Shown in pieces: positions 1 through 10,383 of a DNA stretch of 64,000 nucleotides. This stretch comes from Breviolum minutum Mf 1.05b.01 (lineage: Eukaryota > Sar > Dinophyceae > Suessiales > Symbiodiniaceae). The translations under genes and the position numbers were made by a program. The stretch covers positions 1-64,000 of the forward strand of contig DF241044.1 of the NCBI GenBank assembly GCA_000507305.1. The letters run 5' to 3'. The notes below the pieces were generated by a model that saw only the letters and a program-made list of their open reading frames with translations, did not search any database and had not been told where the DNA came from. Position 1 is the first letter of the stretch. Each line of letters begins with the position of its first letter.

Positions 1-80
1 TTTGTTTTTTTCTGAAACGCGCGGATTTTAGGATTTTAGTGAATGATCAATTTCCCTTCACCCATCCCTATAGCATCCTA

Positions 81-94
81 TAGCCATTTTGGCT
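81..94 (+). other. Relict dinoflagellate spliced-leader (DinoSL) match
   Basis: Fourteen consecutive bases, TAGCCATTTTGGCT, equal the core of the 22-base leader that is trans-spliced to dinoflagellate mRNAs. The leader's last bases (CAAG) are not kept downstream. In dinoflagellates such relics mark genes that were reverse-transcribed from mature mRNA and reinserted. A 14-base match is not expected by chance in 64 kb. No SL RNA gene context is visible, so a relic is likelier than an SL gene. Confidence 0.6.
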
Positions 95-2030
95 GCACTT
101 GGGGGTTGAGAGCTGCGGTGACTGCAGTTGAGGCACGTTTGCGTGCACGTGTGTATGCTTGTTTAATCTTGTTTAAGTGTGTGTGTGTGGGGGTGGGTGC
201 ACACCGTGCTTTTCCACCAAAAGCCTCGGAAGCTCACCGGTCCAGGTCGCATGGCTGGACAATGGGGTGGTCATTGAGTTTCCAGGCGTGGCAATCAAAA
301 AAAAAAGCCATGAGAGACTGAGATTTGAGAATGCCCCCAATATCCGAATGGTGGACGGTTTACTGTATCATGTTGGGGTTTTAAGGCTGTGAAAATCAAC
401 TTAGTGTGGAAAAACATGTTCAGCAAATCTTCTTGCCACAGGCATCTTGCTGACCTTACCTTGTGGGGGAGTTCAAGGAAGACTTTGGAGGTGGACCCTG
501 CATTCTTTTTTGGGGGTGCTGGATTTTCCCACTATGAAAGTGTCATGAGTCAAGGGTGTCAACCAGAGATTTGGGTCAACTGTTGATCTTCGCAACTGAC
601 ATTGTGATCCGCAGCATTTGTTGCTTTCATAGTTTTGGGCCCACTCTGATCTGATCTGCAATGGCAGTTGCTGCAGAATGGGAAAAGATGCCGTATTTGG
701 TGACCCAAGGTCAAGGGGGGGCCCTAATCACCTACACTGCCAAAAATGCAGTCTTCAATCGCCGTGATGTCATCAACAACGCAGACATCTTGGGGCCATT
801 GATCCAAGAACTTGGTAGTTTGGCCAGTAATTTAAAGATGTGGGTGTACGTCAAAGCATGTCAAATTCATACCATGCTTAGATTAAATGGAGTAAGCCAA
901 CTCTCGCATAGCCCAGGAATGCGGCCCTCTGTTTACCAGATTTGCGATGTTGTGGAAGACTTCTTTTGGCGGGTGCGCCCACGAGGCAAACCGCCCATTG
1001 ATGGAACCTTGCCAAAATCTTATTTACATGGATTCCCAAAAAGATCATAGCTCATGTGCGCTTCATAGGATCCCTGCATGTTGTTGTATACCCTACCCTA
1101 CCTGATCTATACCGCCTCGTGAATATTGCTATTGCTAAGGAAATACGGTAAAGATGCAAGCCTGGGGGCTCCGCAATCTTATCACGGAGTTTGCCAGGGC
1201 GGCTAGGCGGCCACATGTTCCTAGAGAACCTGCTATGCGGAGTCTTTACATCAGCGCAGGGATTCCTCTACCGGAAGGTTCCTTGTCTTCCCATGAAAAA
1301 GTAAAACCGTCATCGGAAAAAAAAACTGGGGTTAGTATAGCCGTATAGCCACCAGCATCAATATGAATTAGCCAGATTTAGGTCACATCTCAACCTAGGT
1401 TCGGTGAGCACTGAAGAGTTAGCTGTTGATGAAGCGGAGCATGATGGCGATGGTTATCATGAAGAAGGGGGTGAGGAGGAACCCTTAGAACATGACGAAC
1501 CATATCAATTCCTTGAGGCCGGGTTGACCGCATTTTTACCATCTAGGCACCTCTCTCTCATCATCTTTCCCCTTTTTGACGCCGCCAGGAAATTGTGGAG
1601 CCCGGCGATGGAGTTGAGGAGGCTGCTCCTGATGCTGGGTCCAATGGAGAAGCAGTGGCTGGCTTGGCGTCACCCACGGGCTTTTTGACCGCACATCACA
1701 TCGATAATGCACATGTTGTATGATTCTGGATGAAAGACTTGATTTTCAATCGCATACAACTTTGTTTTGGAGAGACTTGTTAGCAAATTTAAGGTTCCAG
1801 CACTACGAAGGATTCTATCACCACTCAGCTTCCAAATGGTTTCGTGGCAAAAACTTAAAATCCCATCGGCTTGATTTTGAAGATGCAGTTCTTTTCATTG
1901 CGAAACACAGCTATGAAGCTACTAGTACGTGGTCTTCCTTATGAAGCCTGTTTGAGGTCGAGATCCACCCGAGATTAGCCCAGACAAAGTTGAAGATCCA
2001 GCTGGAACTCGGAAACAACGGTTCCATTCC
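95..2030 (+). other. Unresolved region with possible exons of the family-B gene
   Basis: No family can be named here. The best open stretches on the + strand are 661-1050 (129 codons from an ATG), 1154-1348 and 1404-1688; the last begins with an acidic run rich in Glu and His. They could be upstream exons of the Lys-rich gene that follows, because exons in this neighbourhood are short and separated by 60-400 base introns. There is a short GT run at 178-190. No splice chain could be established. Confidence 0.25.
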
Positions 2031-2033
2031 ATC

Positions 2034-2572
2034 ATGCGCGTGGATGATGGTTTTGAGTGCAAGTATTGTAGCGCATTTGCCCCCGACTTGAGTTGTTTGA
2101 AAGCAGTTCCATGTGTTCGGTATAACCCCCTTATTCCATACTGCAAACCTGGTAGTGAAGAAGAAGAGCTGTTGGCAAAACGAGAGAAACTTGCTCAGTT
2201 GAAACGTCTTCAAAATTTGAACATGCATTTGATGGAGCTGCTTGAGAAGAGAGAAGAAGAAAACAAGCCCGACATGACCAACAAGTCCTCCAATGGTACC
2301 GCCACTCCTGCAGTATGTCCACACCTTAGCCAAATCACGGGCACTTCCAATGTTTATTGGTTGCTCTCACCGACCGGAGGTCATGATGATGTCGACACCC
2401 AGCCCTTGGAAGATGCTGTGGCCAAGTGTGAGGACAGGCTACGACTCAACTTCCTTTCAAAAAATCAAGTGATAGGCTTCTTTCCGGATGTCTCATATTT
2501 AGAATTTTGCAAATGCAGATATCATTCAATCACTATGCGTTGCCACCCGCAAATTAAATATGTTGGGGCGAG
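2034..2572 (+). CDS. Probable upstream exon(s) of family-B Lys-rich protein
   Basis: An open stretch begins with a Cys-containing segment (CKYC followed by further Cys, possibly metal-binding) and runs into a charged helix rich in Glu, Leu and Lys (around 2155-2265) that looks like a coiled coil. The frame closes at 2627, but a better frame starts at 2573 after an AG acceptor, so an intron probably ends there. I associate this charged segment with the Lys-rich protein downstream because of its position and composition. The exact exon ends are not known. Confidence 0.4.
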
Positions 2573-3692
2573 GATGTCGCTGAAGCAAAGGCTCCTATTG
2601 CAAAAGAAGCTTTTGGGGAGGAGGTAAAACCAAAGGAGAATGAAGGGACCAAAGATAGGAAGGATTCAAATGAAAAGTCAGCAGGTGCAAGAAAGGATGT
2701 CGCAGAAAAGCCTGAACAGAACGTTGAGGAAGGCTTAGGACTGAAGGCAAAGGCATTAGGGCAAGCAGCAGAGCTAGAGGTAGAGAAGGTTGGAAACGAA
2801 GAAGCAAAGGATCCACCAACAGAGACTAGGAGCAAGGAAGAAGATGCAAAGGATGATCAAGAAAACCGTATTTCAACTAAAACGCGGGATGAGCCAGCGC
2901 CACCTGCGTCAATGAAAGCTTTGGACCCTATTTCGCCTGATGAGCAACTGAAGCCAAAACCTAAAGGAAAAGCAAAGGCGAAAGGCAAGGCGAAGGCAAG
3001 GGGCAAAGCAGCGGCCATGAAGAGACCTAGCGCAAAAGCTCGAGCTGCACCAAAAAAGAGTGTCAGTCGAAAGAGGAAACCCGAGGATGTAGAGGGTGAG
3101 GAGGAGGATGAGGAACAGGATTTTGAGGAAGACCACGAGACAAAAGATGAGGAATCAGAAGACCAGGAAGACATAGGAGATCAGAAGGAAGAAGAGCAGG
3201 AAGATGTGGAAGAGGTGAAGGGCAAACCAAAGAAAAGCGAGCGATGCAAAAAAGGAAAGCTGAGCAAGGAAGCAGGCAAGGCAAAGGGCAGCAAAGCCAA
3301 TGACAAGAAAAGCGCGCATGACAAGAAAGACGCAAAGGGTGGCAAAGCAAAGGGTGACAAAGCAAAGGATGACAAAAGCACCAAGGGCAAGAAAGCACCA
3401 ACCAAGAGGAATGGAGCCAAAGATATGGAAGACGACGCAGCCACTGTTGCAAAGAAGAAAAGGTTGTCCAGGAAGAGTGCTGCCTACCATGCAGCACACA
3501 AGGCTGCCAAGGATCATGGAAAGACTGAAGAGGAATGCAAAACTTTGGCAAAAGCGGTAACTCAGCCACATCTAGTTCCGCCTCAAATTGTGTAAAGCGT
3601 TCATTGCAAACCGCAATTGTAGATTCGATTTTTAGTGCATTACCCTCTCAAGTACTAACCCCTCATCCTAGGCATACAAAGCTACCGAGTGA
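2573..3692 (+). CDS. Lys/Glu-rich C-terminal part of a dinoflagellate-repeated protein (family B)
   Basis: One long exon (2573-3556, 328 codons) is joined across a GT-AG intron (3557-3671) to a 21-base last exon that encodes AYKATE and ends with TGA at 3690-3692. The product starts with alternating Lys and Glu helices, has a KAKGKAKARGKA basic run near 2960-3010, and carries a strongly acidic block at about 3085-3230. Lys-rich repeats of the type KGxKAKGDKAKDDK follow. The end, SRKSAAYHAAHKAAK, looks like a short conserved helical tail. Composition suggests a nuclear nucleic-acid-binding protein, but no catalytic domain is seen. Similar Lys-rich tails are, to my knowledge, common in multicopy dinoflagellate genes. 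The reading frame is intact. Confidence 0.6.
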
Positions 3693-4609
3693 ACTTTTGA
3701 GCGTTCGCTGAGAGCGCGGGGATTCATGGCGTGATACTGCCTAGCAGTATCTTGGGCCCATCCAACAGTGGTGGGGTTGTGGTACATGAAATTATGCGAT
3801 TGTTTGGTGGAGTATGGCTAGACCCTTGTAAACGCAGGGAACCCTGGCTTCGCAATTTGATCGCCTAGGCTTATCAAACTGGAAGAGAAACCTCTCTCGA
3901 ACAAGTGTGTGGAAAAAATGGATCGACAATTATGGCACTTGTCCAGCTGATTGAACTCATCCCTGGCTCTATTTTGTTTGTCTTCCAAATTTGAAAAAAC
4001 TTTTTGTGGGTCCCTTTTTGGCCCCAATACGGGACCCACAAAGTGTGTCCCACACTTGCTTCAATCTCTCTGAGCGCCAGGCTGGAGCATGGCTTCACGA
4101 AGGCTTCCTACGTGGATGCTCCGAGCAAAGATGAGAGGTGCCACCCTCCAACCTGCCTCCCTTTGCTTTCCTTTAGAAACTTCACTTTGTGAGTCTGATT
4201 TGAATTGCAATGCTTCTTGTCAACAAGACTATGGCTCAACTGAAAGTTTTGTGTCGATGATCTTACATTCGGCACTTCAATGCCAAATTGCATTTCCACC
4301 AGATTGTGGCTCAACTGTAAGTCGATCTATTGCCTAGGGGTTTAGAGCCATGCCGTATAACCGGCCATATGCTGTGGTAAGTGATTTGATGCAGCTAGGG
4401 GCGCCGAAAGCTACTTGAAAAGAATTTTGATTTCCATCCATGCAAAGAAATACCAATGATCAACATGCTTTTCCTGCATGGGGACAGCTGCGCAAATCGT
4501 AGTGCCCAAGGTTCTGGTGGCCATTGCCTGACCCTAAGCCTTGTGGCCTTTTATGCCATGTTCACCCCTTAATCAAAATTAAATTCAATCATGTTTGGAA
4601 AGCATTCAG
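3693..4609. other. Intergenic or intronic spacer with a hairpin
   Basis: No coding exon is supported here. The stretch holds the inverted repeat at 4003-4042. Open frames on both strands (for example 3818-4039 on the minus strand and 4004-4192 on the plus strand) show no family features. Confidence 0.4.
4003..4042. repeat. Perfect 12-bp inverted repeat (hairpin)
   Basis: TTTGTGGGTCCC (4003-4014) and its exact reverse complement GGGACCCACAAA (4031-4042) are separated by 16 bases. It could form a stem-loop or be the core of a small inverted-repeat element. It lies between the family-B and family-A genes. Confidence 0.7.
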
Positions 4610-6163
4610 GTCCTTCTCTTATCGTGGAGCGACTTCGATACTACTACAGATCCCGTGCACTTGTTTGAGATCTTTGCCGGTGCTGCTGAGACAACAAAAT
4701 ATTGGTGTGATACTTAGGCGCACTTCACAAATTCTACGCCCTATGAAAAAATGCTTTCCCCACCAGACCACTACTTTCACACGGTCTCTAAGGCGAAAGA
4801 AAGGCTTCAAGTGCGCTGCATTTGATTGGGACTACGACTCTGATACGATGGACTTTCTTGGACGTTCTGGTTTCTTGTTCCTTGGCTTGAATGCTGATGT
4901 TACATGGCCTGACCCAGCTCGTTTCCCAATGCTCCCCAAGGCTTTGCCTGCACACCATCCTCCAGGAAGCAGAGAACGCAGTGAATGTGATGGCTCCAAT
5001 CTGTTCCTCCTGGGGCATGCCAGCAAGATCAACATCAATGCGATCATTTTTTAATTGGCAAGGGCAGGGGCAGTATCCATTTGTGCTTTCAGCCAACATC
5101 ATGGTCAGTAGGCTCCTAGACTTGTACATTAAAGTTGATGATGGAAAGTGCGTTGTATCACGAACTATGTACTCGCTTTACCGTATTTCATACTGATGTC
5201 ATTAACTGTTATCAAGCCCCCTTCTCAAGGCTGGTGCTTCTTTGCTTGGTCATCCTTAGCAAGCGGTGCATCTTTGTCATAGAGAACCCGGTAAGCAGCT
5301 TGATATTCAAGCATTACCGATTTGAATGGCTGTGCAACAAAGTTGCCTATGTGTCTAGTCTTAACTACTCACAAGCTTTTCAAGATCTGTATCGTGTTGT
5401 TCGGATTGAAAAGCTGATTCATATTGGTTGGATTGCTGTACTTAGGTCTACCGGGTGTCATTCTGGATGGGATTGCTTGGGAGCGCCACTCCAAAAAGAA
5501 CACTTGTCTGGTCCAATGACATATTCATTCGGAGATTGGATCTTGGAGTACTTTGCAGGGGTGCCAAAACGCAATCAACATCACGCATCTTAATTGAACC
5601 AGCCTTGTCCGCTTCTGGGTATTAGTTCATGAGTGACATTACTAAACTTCTGGATTGCTCAGGTACTTACCAAGACTCCCAAGGGAGAAAGCGCTTTCAG
5701 GGAAAGGCTAAGGAGATGCGAGAAAGCCAGACTCTTGTTTGGCACGTCTTTTTTGCAATCTCATCTTTTTCTACATTGAATCTTTCAAGATCTTTAGCGC
5801 AGTGATCTTTGGTGCTCTTTCGCTCAATTAAGATTTGTTTGTCTAAACCACCTGAGGAAATATCCTAAGGGATTTGGGAAACGGCTTGCTGAAGCCTACA
5901 TCGAATCCACGTTTGCTACCACGGCGTTTCGGGCCGACCTTCGCCGCAAATATGATCTTCCAGCTGGCAAGGACTTGCCACAGGTGTTCCAAGCTTATCC
6001 TTGCAACATGGATCAGTGGGAGGATGCTAAAATGGATGAGGTGTTTGAATACATATACCTCTGCAAACACTGTTACATCCCAGCGGAGTGGGCTACTGCT
6101 ATGGAAGAATTCTACCAGGAATACGATCGGACAAGACACACGGTAGCTTTGACTAATTCATGA
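4610..6163 (+). CDS. Divergent C5-cytosine-methyltransferase-like protein (dinoflagellate family A)
   Basis: Seven exons join in frame: 4610-4704, 4793-4888, 4941-5111, 5230-5350, 5446-5545, 5663-5729 and 5857-6163 (TGA). The sum is 957 bases (318 codons plus stop) with no internal stop. The order of motifs follows C5 DNA methyltransferases: FEIFAG (residues 19-24, motif I); eleven residues, then GF and the acidic strand AAFDWD (motif II); APICSSWG with Cys85 in the position of the catalytic PC Cys (motif IV); FVIENP with Glu139 (motif VI, ENV); and TPKRTLVWSN (176-185, motif VIII-like). YPKGFGKRLAEAY (219-231) near the end resembles motif X. Only about 30 residues separate motif VIII from this segment, so no target-recognition domain fits. 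Introns use GT, GC or GA donors with AG|G acceptors. A first exon with the ATG is probably upstream and was not found. Family homology is inference; catalytic activity is uncertain because PPC is PIC and QxRxR is degenerate. Confidence 0.7.
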
Positions 6164-7445
6164 TTTGACCATGGTGAGATATAACCAATTCTCACAGCCA
6201 AACAAATTAAGACGCTATCAATCCAAGGCTATGCTGGCTGCATCCTCATACTTGGCATCTACAACACCATAGCTGCGATGACGGGGCAAGTTGTCGGGTA
6301 TACGGATCTTAGATGGCTCAATGGCAAAAAAGATTTCACAGAAAGATGGGTTTGAAGGAAACGATGGTTGTACGATAGAAAACGTGCTGAAATCATGACG
6401 CACAAAAACAAAACGCACAGAAATCAAGACAAAACGTACGGAAATTGTACTGCAGTATGAAAAACGTACGGAAATCGGAGTGCAAAACGTGCGCAAATGT
6501 GCGCAAAACGCGCGCAAATTTGCGCAAAATGCGCGCAAATCCAAAATCAGGTACGAATCTGTTTTTCTGTAGGTGTTTCACTTTCAAAATTCGGATCGTT
6601 CGGATGATTTCGGAGATTTTTCAAGTACTCGTAGCTTGGGGAAGACAAGCAAGTTCAAGTTAAATAGGAAAATAGTCGTTTTGTGTGGATGTGAAATTTG
6701 AAACGCCTGTTGAACCTTGTTTTGTGTAAGATCTTTTTGGCACAGGTTTAGGAGTGACAGGCCCTTGTGATAGCTTGCTTGGTCTGATGGTGCGTCACGT
6801 GCAACGCGCAACAAGCTGCGATACACTTCGCCGTGGCACTCAACTACTGCAATCCCAATGCAGTGCATCTTCATTAGAAGACCCCGTGGATGTGGATGCG
6901 ATGATTGAAGCAGCTTGTCTGAAATCGCTTGTCATTCTTTAAGGATTTTCTGAGTCAAGTCGAAAAATTTTCCCTTTCTATTCCCGGCAGCTTCAGGCAA
7001 CAAAGCTTCAAATTGCTGGGGCCCAGCGGCGATTGTTAGCAGCCAGCGGACTGCATCGCCCTGCAGAAGCCTTGAAAGATGACACAGTGCTGGAGCCAGG
7101 CTCATCAAAATAGAAGGGGTAAGCAAGTCCAGGGTTGGGGGGGGCCTTCTGGGGACTTGCTAACCGCTCCTAAACACCACGCAACAGGATATCATTTGGA
7201 TGGATGGGTGTAGTCTAGGAGTGATATTGGTTGTAAGTACTGCATTTGCTTGATGCTGCTGAGAAGGGTTGGCTTTTTACTGCGCCCCAAAGAAGATCAC
7301 AGGCAACCCCACCTGGAACGGCCAACTTCTTTAAGAAGGAATACATGTTTTAAATGATGGCAAAACACATCTGTTGTCTAGTGAGTATTTTGGACATTCT
7401 GGGGTAGAAGGAGTAAGTCCCACCAAGCCCCAACAGGTGAGATTC
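6164..7445. other. Spacer with CG-rich repeats
   Basis: No gene is recognised. The region contains the degenerate CG-rich tandem repeat at 6376-6545. Short open frames (6754-6942 on the plus strand, 6584-6874 on the minus strand) show no motif. Confidence 0.35.
6376..6545. repeat. Degenerate CG-rich tandem repeats with a 14-bp palindrome
   Basis: Units of about 20 bases of the form AAAACGYRCGNAAAT recur about eight times. They become more regular toward the 3' end, where a perfect palindrome GCGCAAATTTGCGC sits at 6512-6525. CpG is strikingly dense compared with the AT-leaning surroundings. A similar GAAACGCGCGGATTTTAGG segment is found at 14-32 of the window. Confidence 0.7.
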
Positions 7446-7447
7446 AG

Positions 7448-8240
7448 GTGGCTGCAGCAGATGGCCGCTTCTTATCTGGCACTACTACACCTTCACCTGC
7501 TCGTCGCCTTCAAAGCCAGACCGAATTAGATTCTACTGGGGAAAGGATCAGGTATGAGAACATGTGTGATCGCCAACCATATGACACTCCATCCCATGCT
7601 CCATCCCCAGCCAATATTGGAAATGGTGCTCATGCAAAGCGTCCAGTGTTCCGATCTCCTACAACTCCCCATGATGCTGGTGTGGCCGGTGCTAGCCAAG
7701 CCCCATCAAAGTATGACAATGTCTATCATCAGTACTTCATTTGAAACAGTCAATCTTTTGGTGGTACCTTCAATCTCGAAAAAGAAAATTTAAAATGGGG
7801 AGAAGTTTTTCATTGGGGCTGTCATGCCTGCCTGATCTCTCTGAGGATGCGGCGCTACTTCAACAAGAGAAGCAAGGACGGCAACGTTGTGGCCTCACAA
7901 GAAGCTTTGAAACTCTGGCAAAGTGATGAGGGGCGTGTCTCGGATGAACACATTTTTTCGGCGCAACAAGTTATAAGATGAATTCGCCTGCGAGCACCGC
8001 GCTCCTGTTACTTGAGAATTCATTGGACTTGGAATTTTGCTAGCGCTATTGATCTAAGTTAAGTACCCAAGACACCTCCTTGTGCGAGGTGATAAGCTCA
8101 GGGCTTTGTTGCTGAAGCACGGCGATTTCCAAGCGGTGGAGTGCGAAGTTGCCAAATGGCACAAGCAAATGACCGATGTGGGAAAGCGAGGTATGTGGTC
8201 CACCAAAACTTTTCTTACCAACGAGAAGCACTGGACAAAG
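7448..8240 (+). CDS. Family-B-like gene, N-terminal exons
   Basis: Two clear exons are joined in frame: 7846-7934 (starting after AG|G, encoding MRRYFNKRSKDGNVV) and 8089 to about 8240 (DKLRALLLKHGDFQAVECEV and then RGMWSTKTFLTNEKHW). The junction GGGC|GT restores Arg. An upstream exon candidate at 7448-7744 is Ser/Pro-rich and low in complexity. From memory, similar helical modules recur in multicopy dinoflagellate genes near Lys-rich tails, so I place it with family B. There is no enzymatic motif. Role unknown. Confidence 0.5.
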
Positions 8241-8334
8241 CTAGATTCTTAGAGCCGATCCCAGTTTTGGCTTTTCATGAAGCATAGACGACTGAAAATC
8301 TAGGTCCTAGGTCTCAATCGTTTGGCTTAGGCAA

Positions 8335-9738
8335 ATGTTGGATCATGCCTGGAGCTGGGCCAAAGAAACTGGCCATTGGCGCCTCAACCCCATTCACGGG
8401 GAAGAGGAAATCAACATCGTACTTGAAGACTTCTTCCAACATGTTGATCAGCAGGGCTCTTCGTTCAAGCAAAGTGGCACCTTTGATTTGGAGGACTTAC
8501 ACGCAGTACTTGTTTGTAATCAGGGCGCTGTGGAAAGTTCAATTCCTAGCACACGCAGCTACATTAAAAAGCGATAAATGATATATGATATATGCTTAAA
8601 GCGCCACAGTCATTTACTAAAATGAAGCTCGGCCATGTGCCAGGACCCTGATGGCACGCTGTTGCAAAACCACGCAGTTCCTGATCGCCTTACTGGTCTT
8701 GTCCCAAACTTGGAAGGAGAGATCACAGACCCCAAGCATTGTGCCCCTGGATCTTTCAAGTTTCTAACCTGCATCAAGAGCATGGAACCAATTGATGTGT
8801 GCTTCCAAATCTAATTTAAGATTGTTGAGAATACTTCTTTTTGCAGAGTGCTTTCCAAGGTTAGTGTTCCCAACAGTGCAGCAGAATGTGAGCATTCTAA
8901 CCGTCTTGCCCACTTGGATTGAAACACTCGGCCGAAAGATTGATGCAGCCGAAGCCGAGAAGGTTGGGGAGGGTTTTCATGACTGAAACATCACTGCATG
9001 TATCCATGCAGATCTTAATATGTAAACTTCAACTCCATGAAAATTGGTAGGAGAAGCTGGAAGTACGCAAGAGCGATTCTCGGGCGGTCGCGTGCCTTGT
9101 CGCAAAATTATCAGTGGTCTTCATCGCCGTAATTCATATACACATGCATGCGCGATATCGCTGATTCCAACTTTTTTGCACCCTTACATATAAATCCTTT
9201 CTCTCCCATGTTATGGCGCTAAGGGCTGCGAAGTACATCGGCGACCTCTTGGCTCAGCTCAATGATGGCTACAATGCGCTGACTGATATGCAAGGTGATG
9301 CTGTGGTTGGCACGTCATCCCCCCAGATTTTGAAACATTAAGCTTCACATCAACCGGCTTTAGTCAAGTCTGTTTCATATACATGGGTCCACTTCTCATC
9401 TTTGACACTTCAAGGCTGGATGAGAAAAAAGTGAAGGAGAAGACTGTCCATATCACAAAACTCGATGTGGCCCTTAACAATGCCATTGTTCGGGCTAGGT
9501 GTCTAGGCATGTATGTTACTTGCGCATTTGTCAGCACCTTCACCACATGCCCTCCAGATTTCGGTCCCTGACTAAGCCTAGGAACTTGAAGCCTTCTGCG
9601 AAGCCTGCTGCGAAGCCTGTTGCTCGACCTGAAAGGGCAGCTAAAGCAAAGGCCACTGCCAAGCATAAGGTAGGAAAGGTGCCATCGAAAAGGAGGGCCA
9701 ACCTTCCAGCTAGGAGTGTGCCGTCTTTTGACAACTAG
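8335..9738 (+). CDS. Probable remaining exons of the family-B-like gene, Lys/Ala-rich end
   Basis: Candidate exons are about 8641-8814 (open for 56 codons, includes DPDGTLLQNHAVPDRL), about 8840-8985 (ends with a helical IDAAEAEKVGEG), about 9212-9310 (AAKYIGDLLAQLNDGYNAL) and 9499-9738, whose frame gives a KPAAKPVARP and AKAKATAKHK basic tail before TAG. This order (helical modules, then a Lys/Ala/Pro-rich end) parallels the gene ending at 3692, which suggests a second copy of the same family. Boundaries are approximate and the region could contain frameshifts. Confidence 0.4.
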
Positions 9739-10383
9739 TTCAATCGGCTTTCATGGCCTTAGGATGTGATGGTAGATATGCCAGTAGCGACAGGGGGATG
9801 TTGCAACATGGCATGAAGATCAGCGTTGAAAAAATTAAAGCGGCAACGTGTTCTTCTTGGGGGCTTGAAGCAAATTCGGAAACCAGCCAATCATCCAGGA
9901 AGTACTTAGCATGGTCTTCTCCCCACGCAGGTGCCTTCACTGATGATGATCATGATCAGGATGATGGTTCTGACCTTGGCTGTGGGTTTGCCATGTCCGA
10001 ATTCAGGGTCTAGAGTTGCAGAGTCATTCACTCATGACGAGGCCAAAAATCAGAAGGGTCTAGCGAAACACCATCGGATTTAGCTGATGAGCTTTTCACG
10101 GGCTTTGAGGATGGTGTTACCTGGCTTACAAACACTGGCTACCACTGGTTCCCTGTTAGTGGTCGCATATTTGATATCACTTTAAACATGGTCTTTTCCA
10201 CAAATCATGCGCTAAGGCTGAATCTGCCTACAGGGTGGTTCGACTTGCCCGAGTGGCGGCAAAAAGAATGAGAAGATTAGGTGCCTTGAGATGCCTTTAA
10301 TGCGGCTAGGTACATATCACCTGTCAACCATCTGCAATTTTTCTGGATATAGAAATGCCCCAAGTGAATATTGAATACCGTCC
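9739..10383 (+). other. Spacer with possible exons
   Basis: Open frames at 9753-10013 (Asp-rich end) and around 10070-10270 could be exons of either flanking gene. No family is recognised. Confidence 0.25.

Noticed and set aside
2554-3571. Several minus-strand frames of 75-168 codons
   Set aside because: They are antisense to the Lys/Glu-rich exon; AAG/GAG codon bias removes stops from the opposite strand. The + frame has a supported splice junction and tail.
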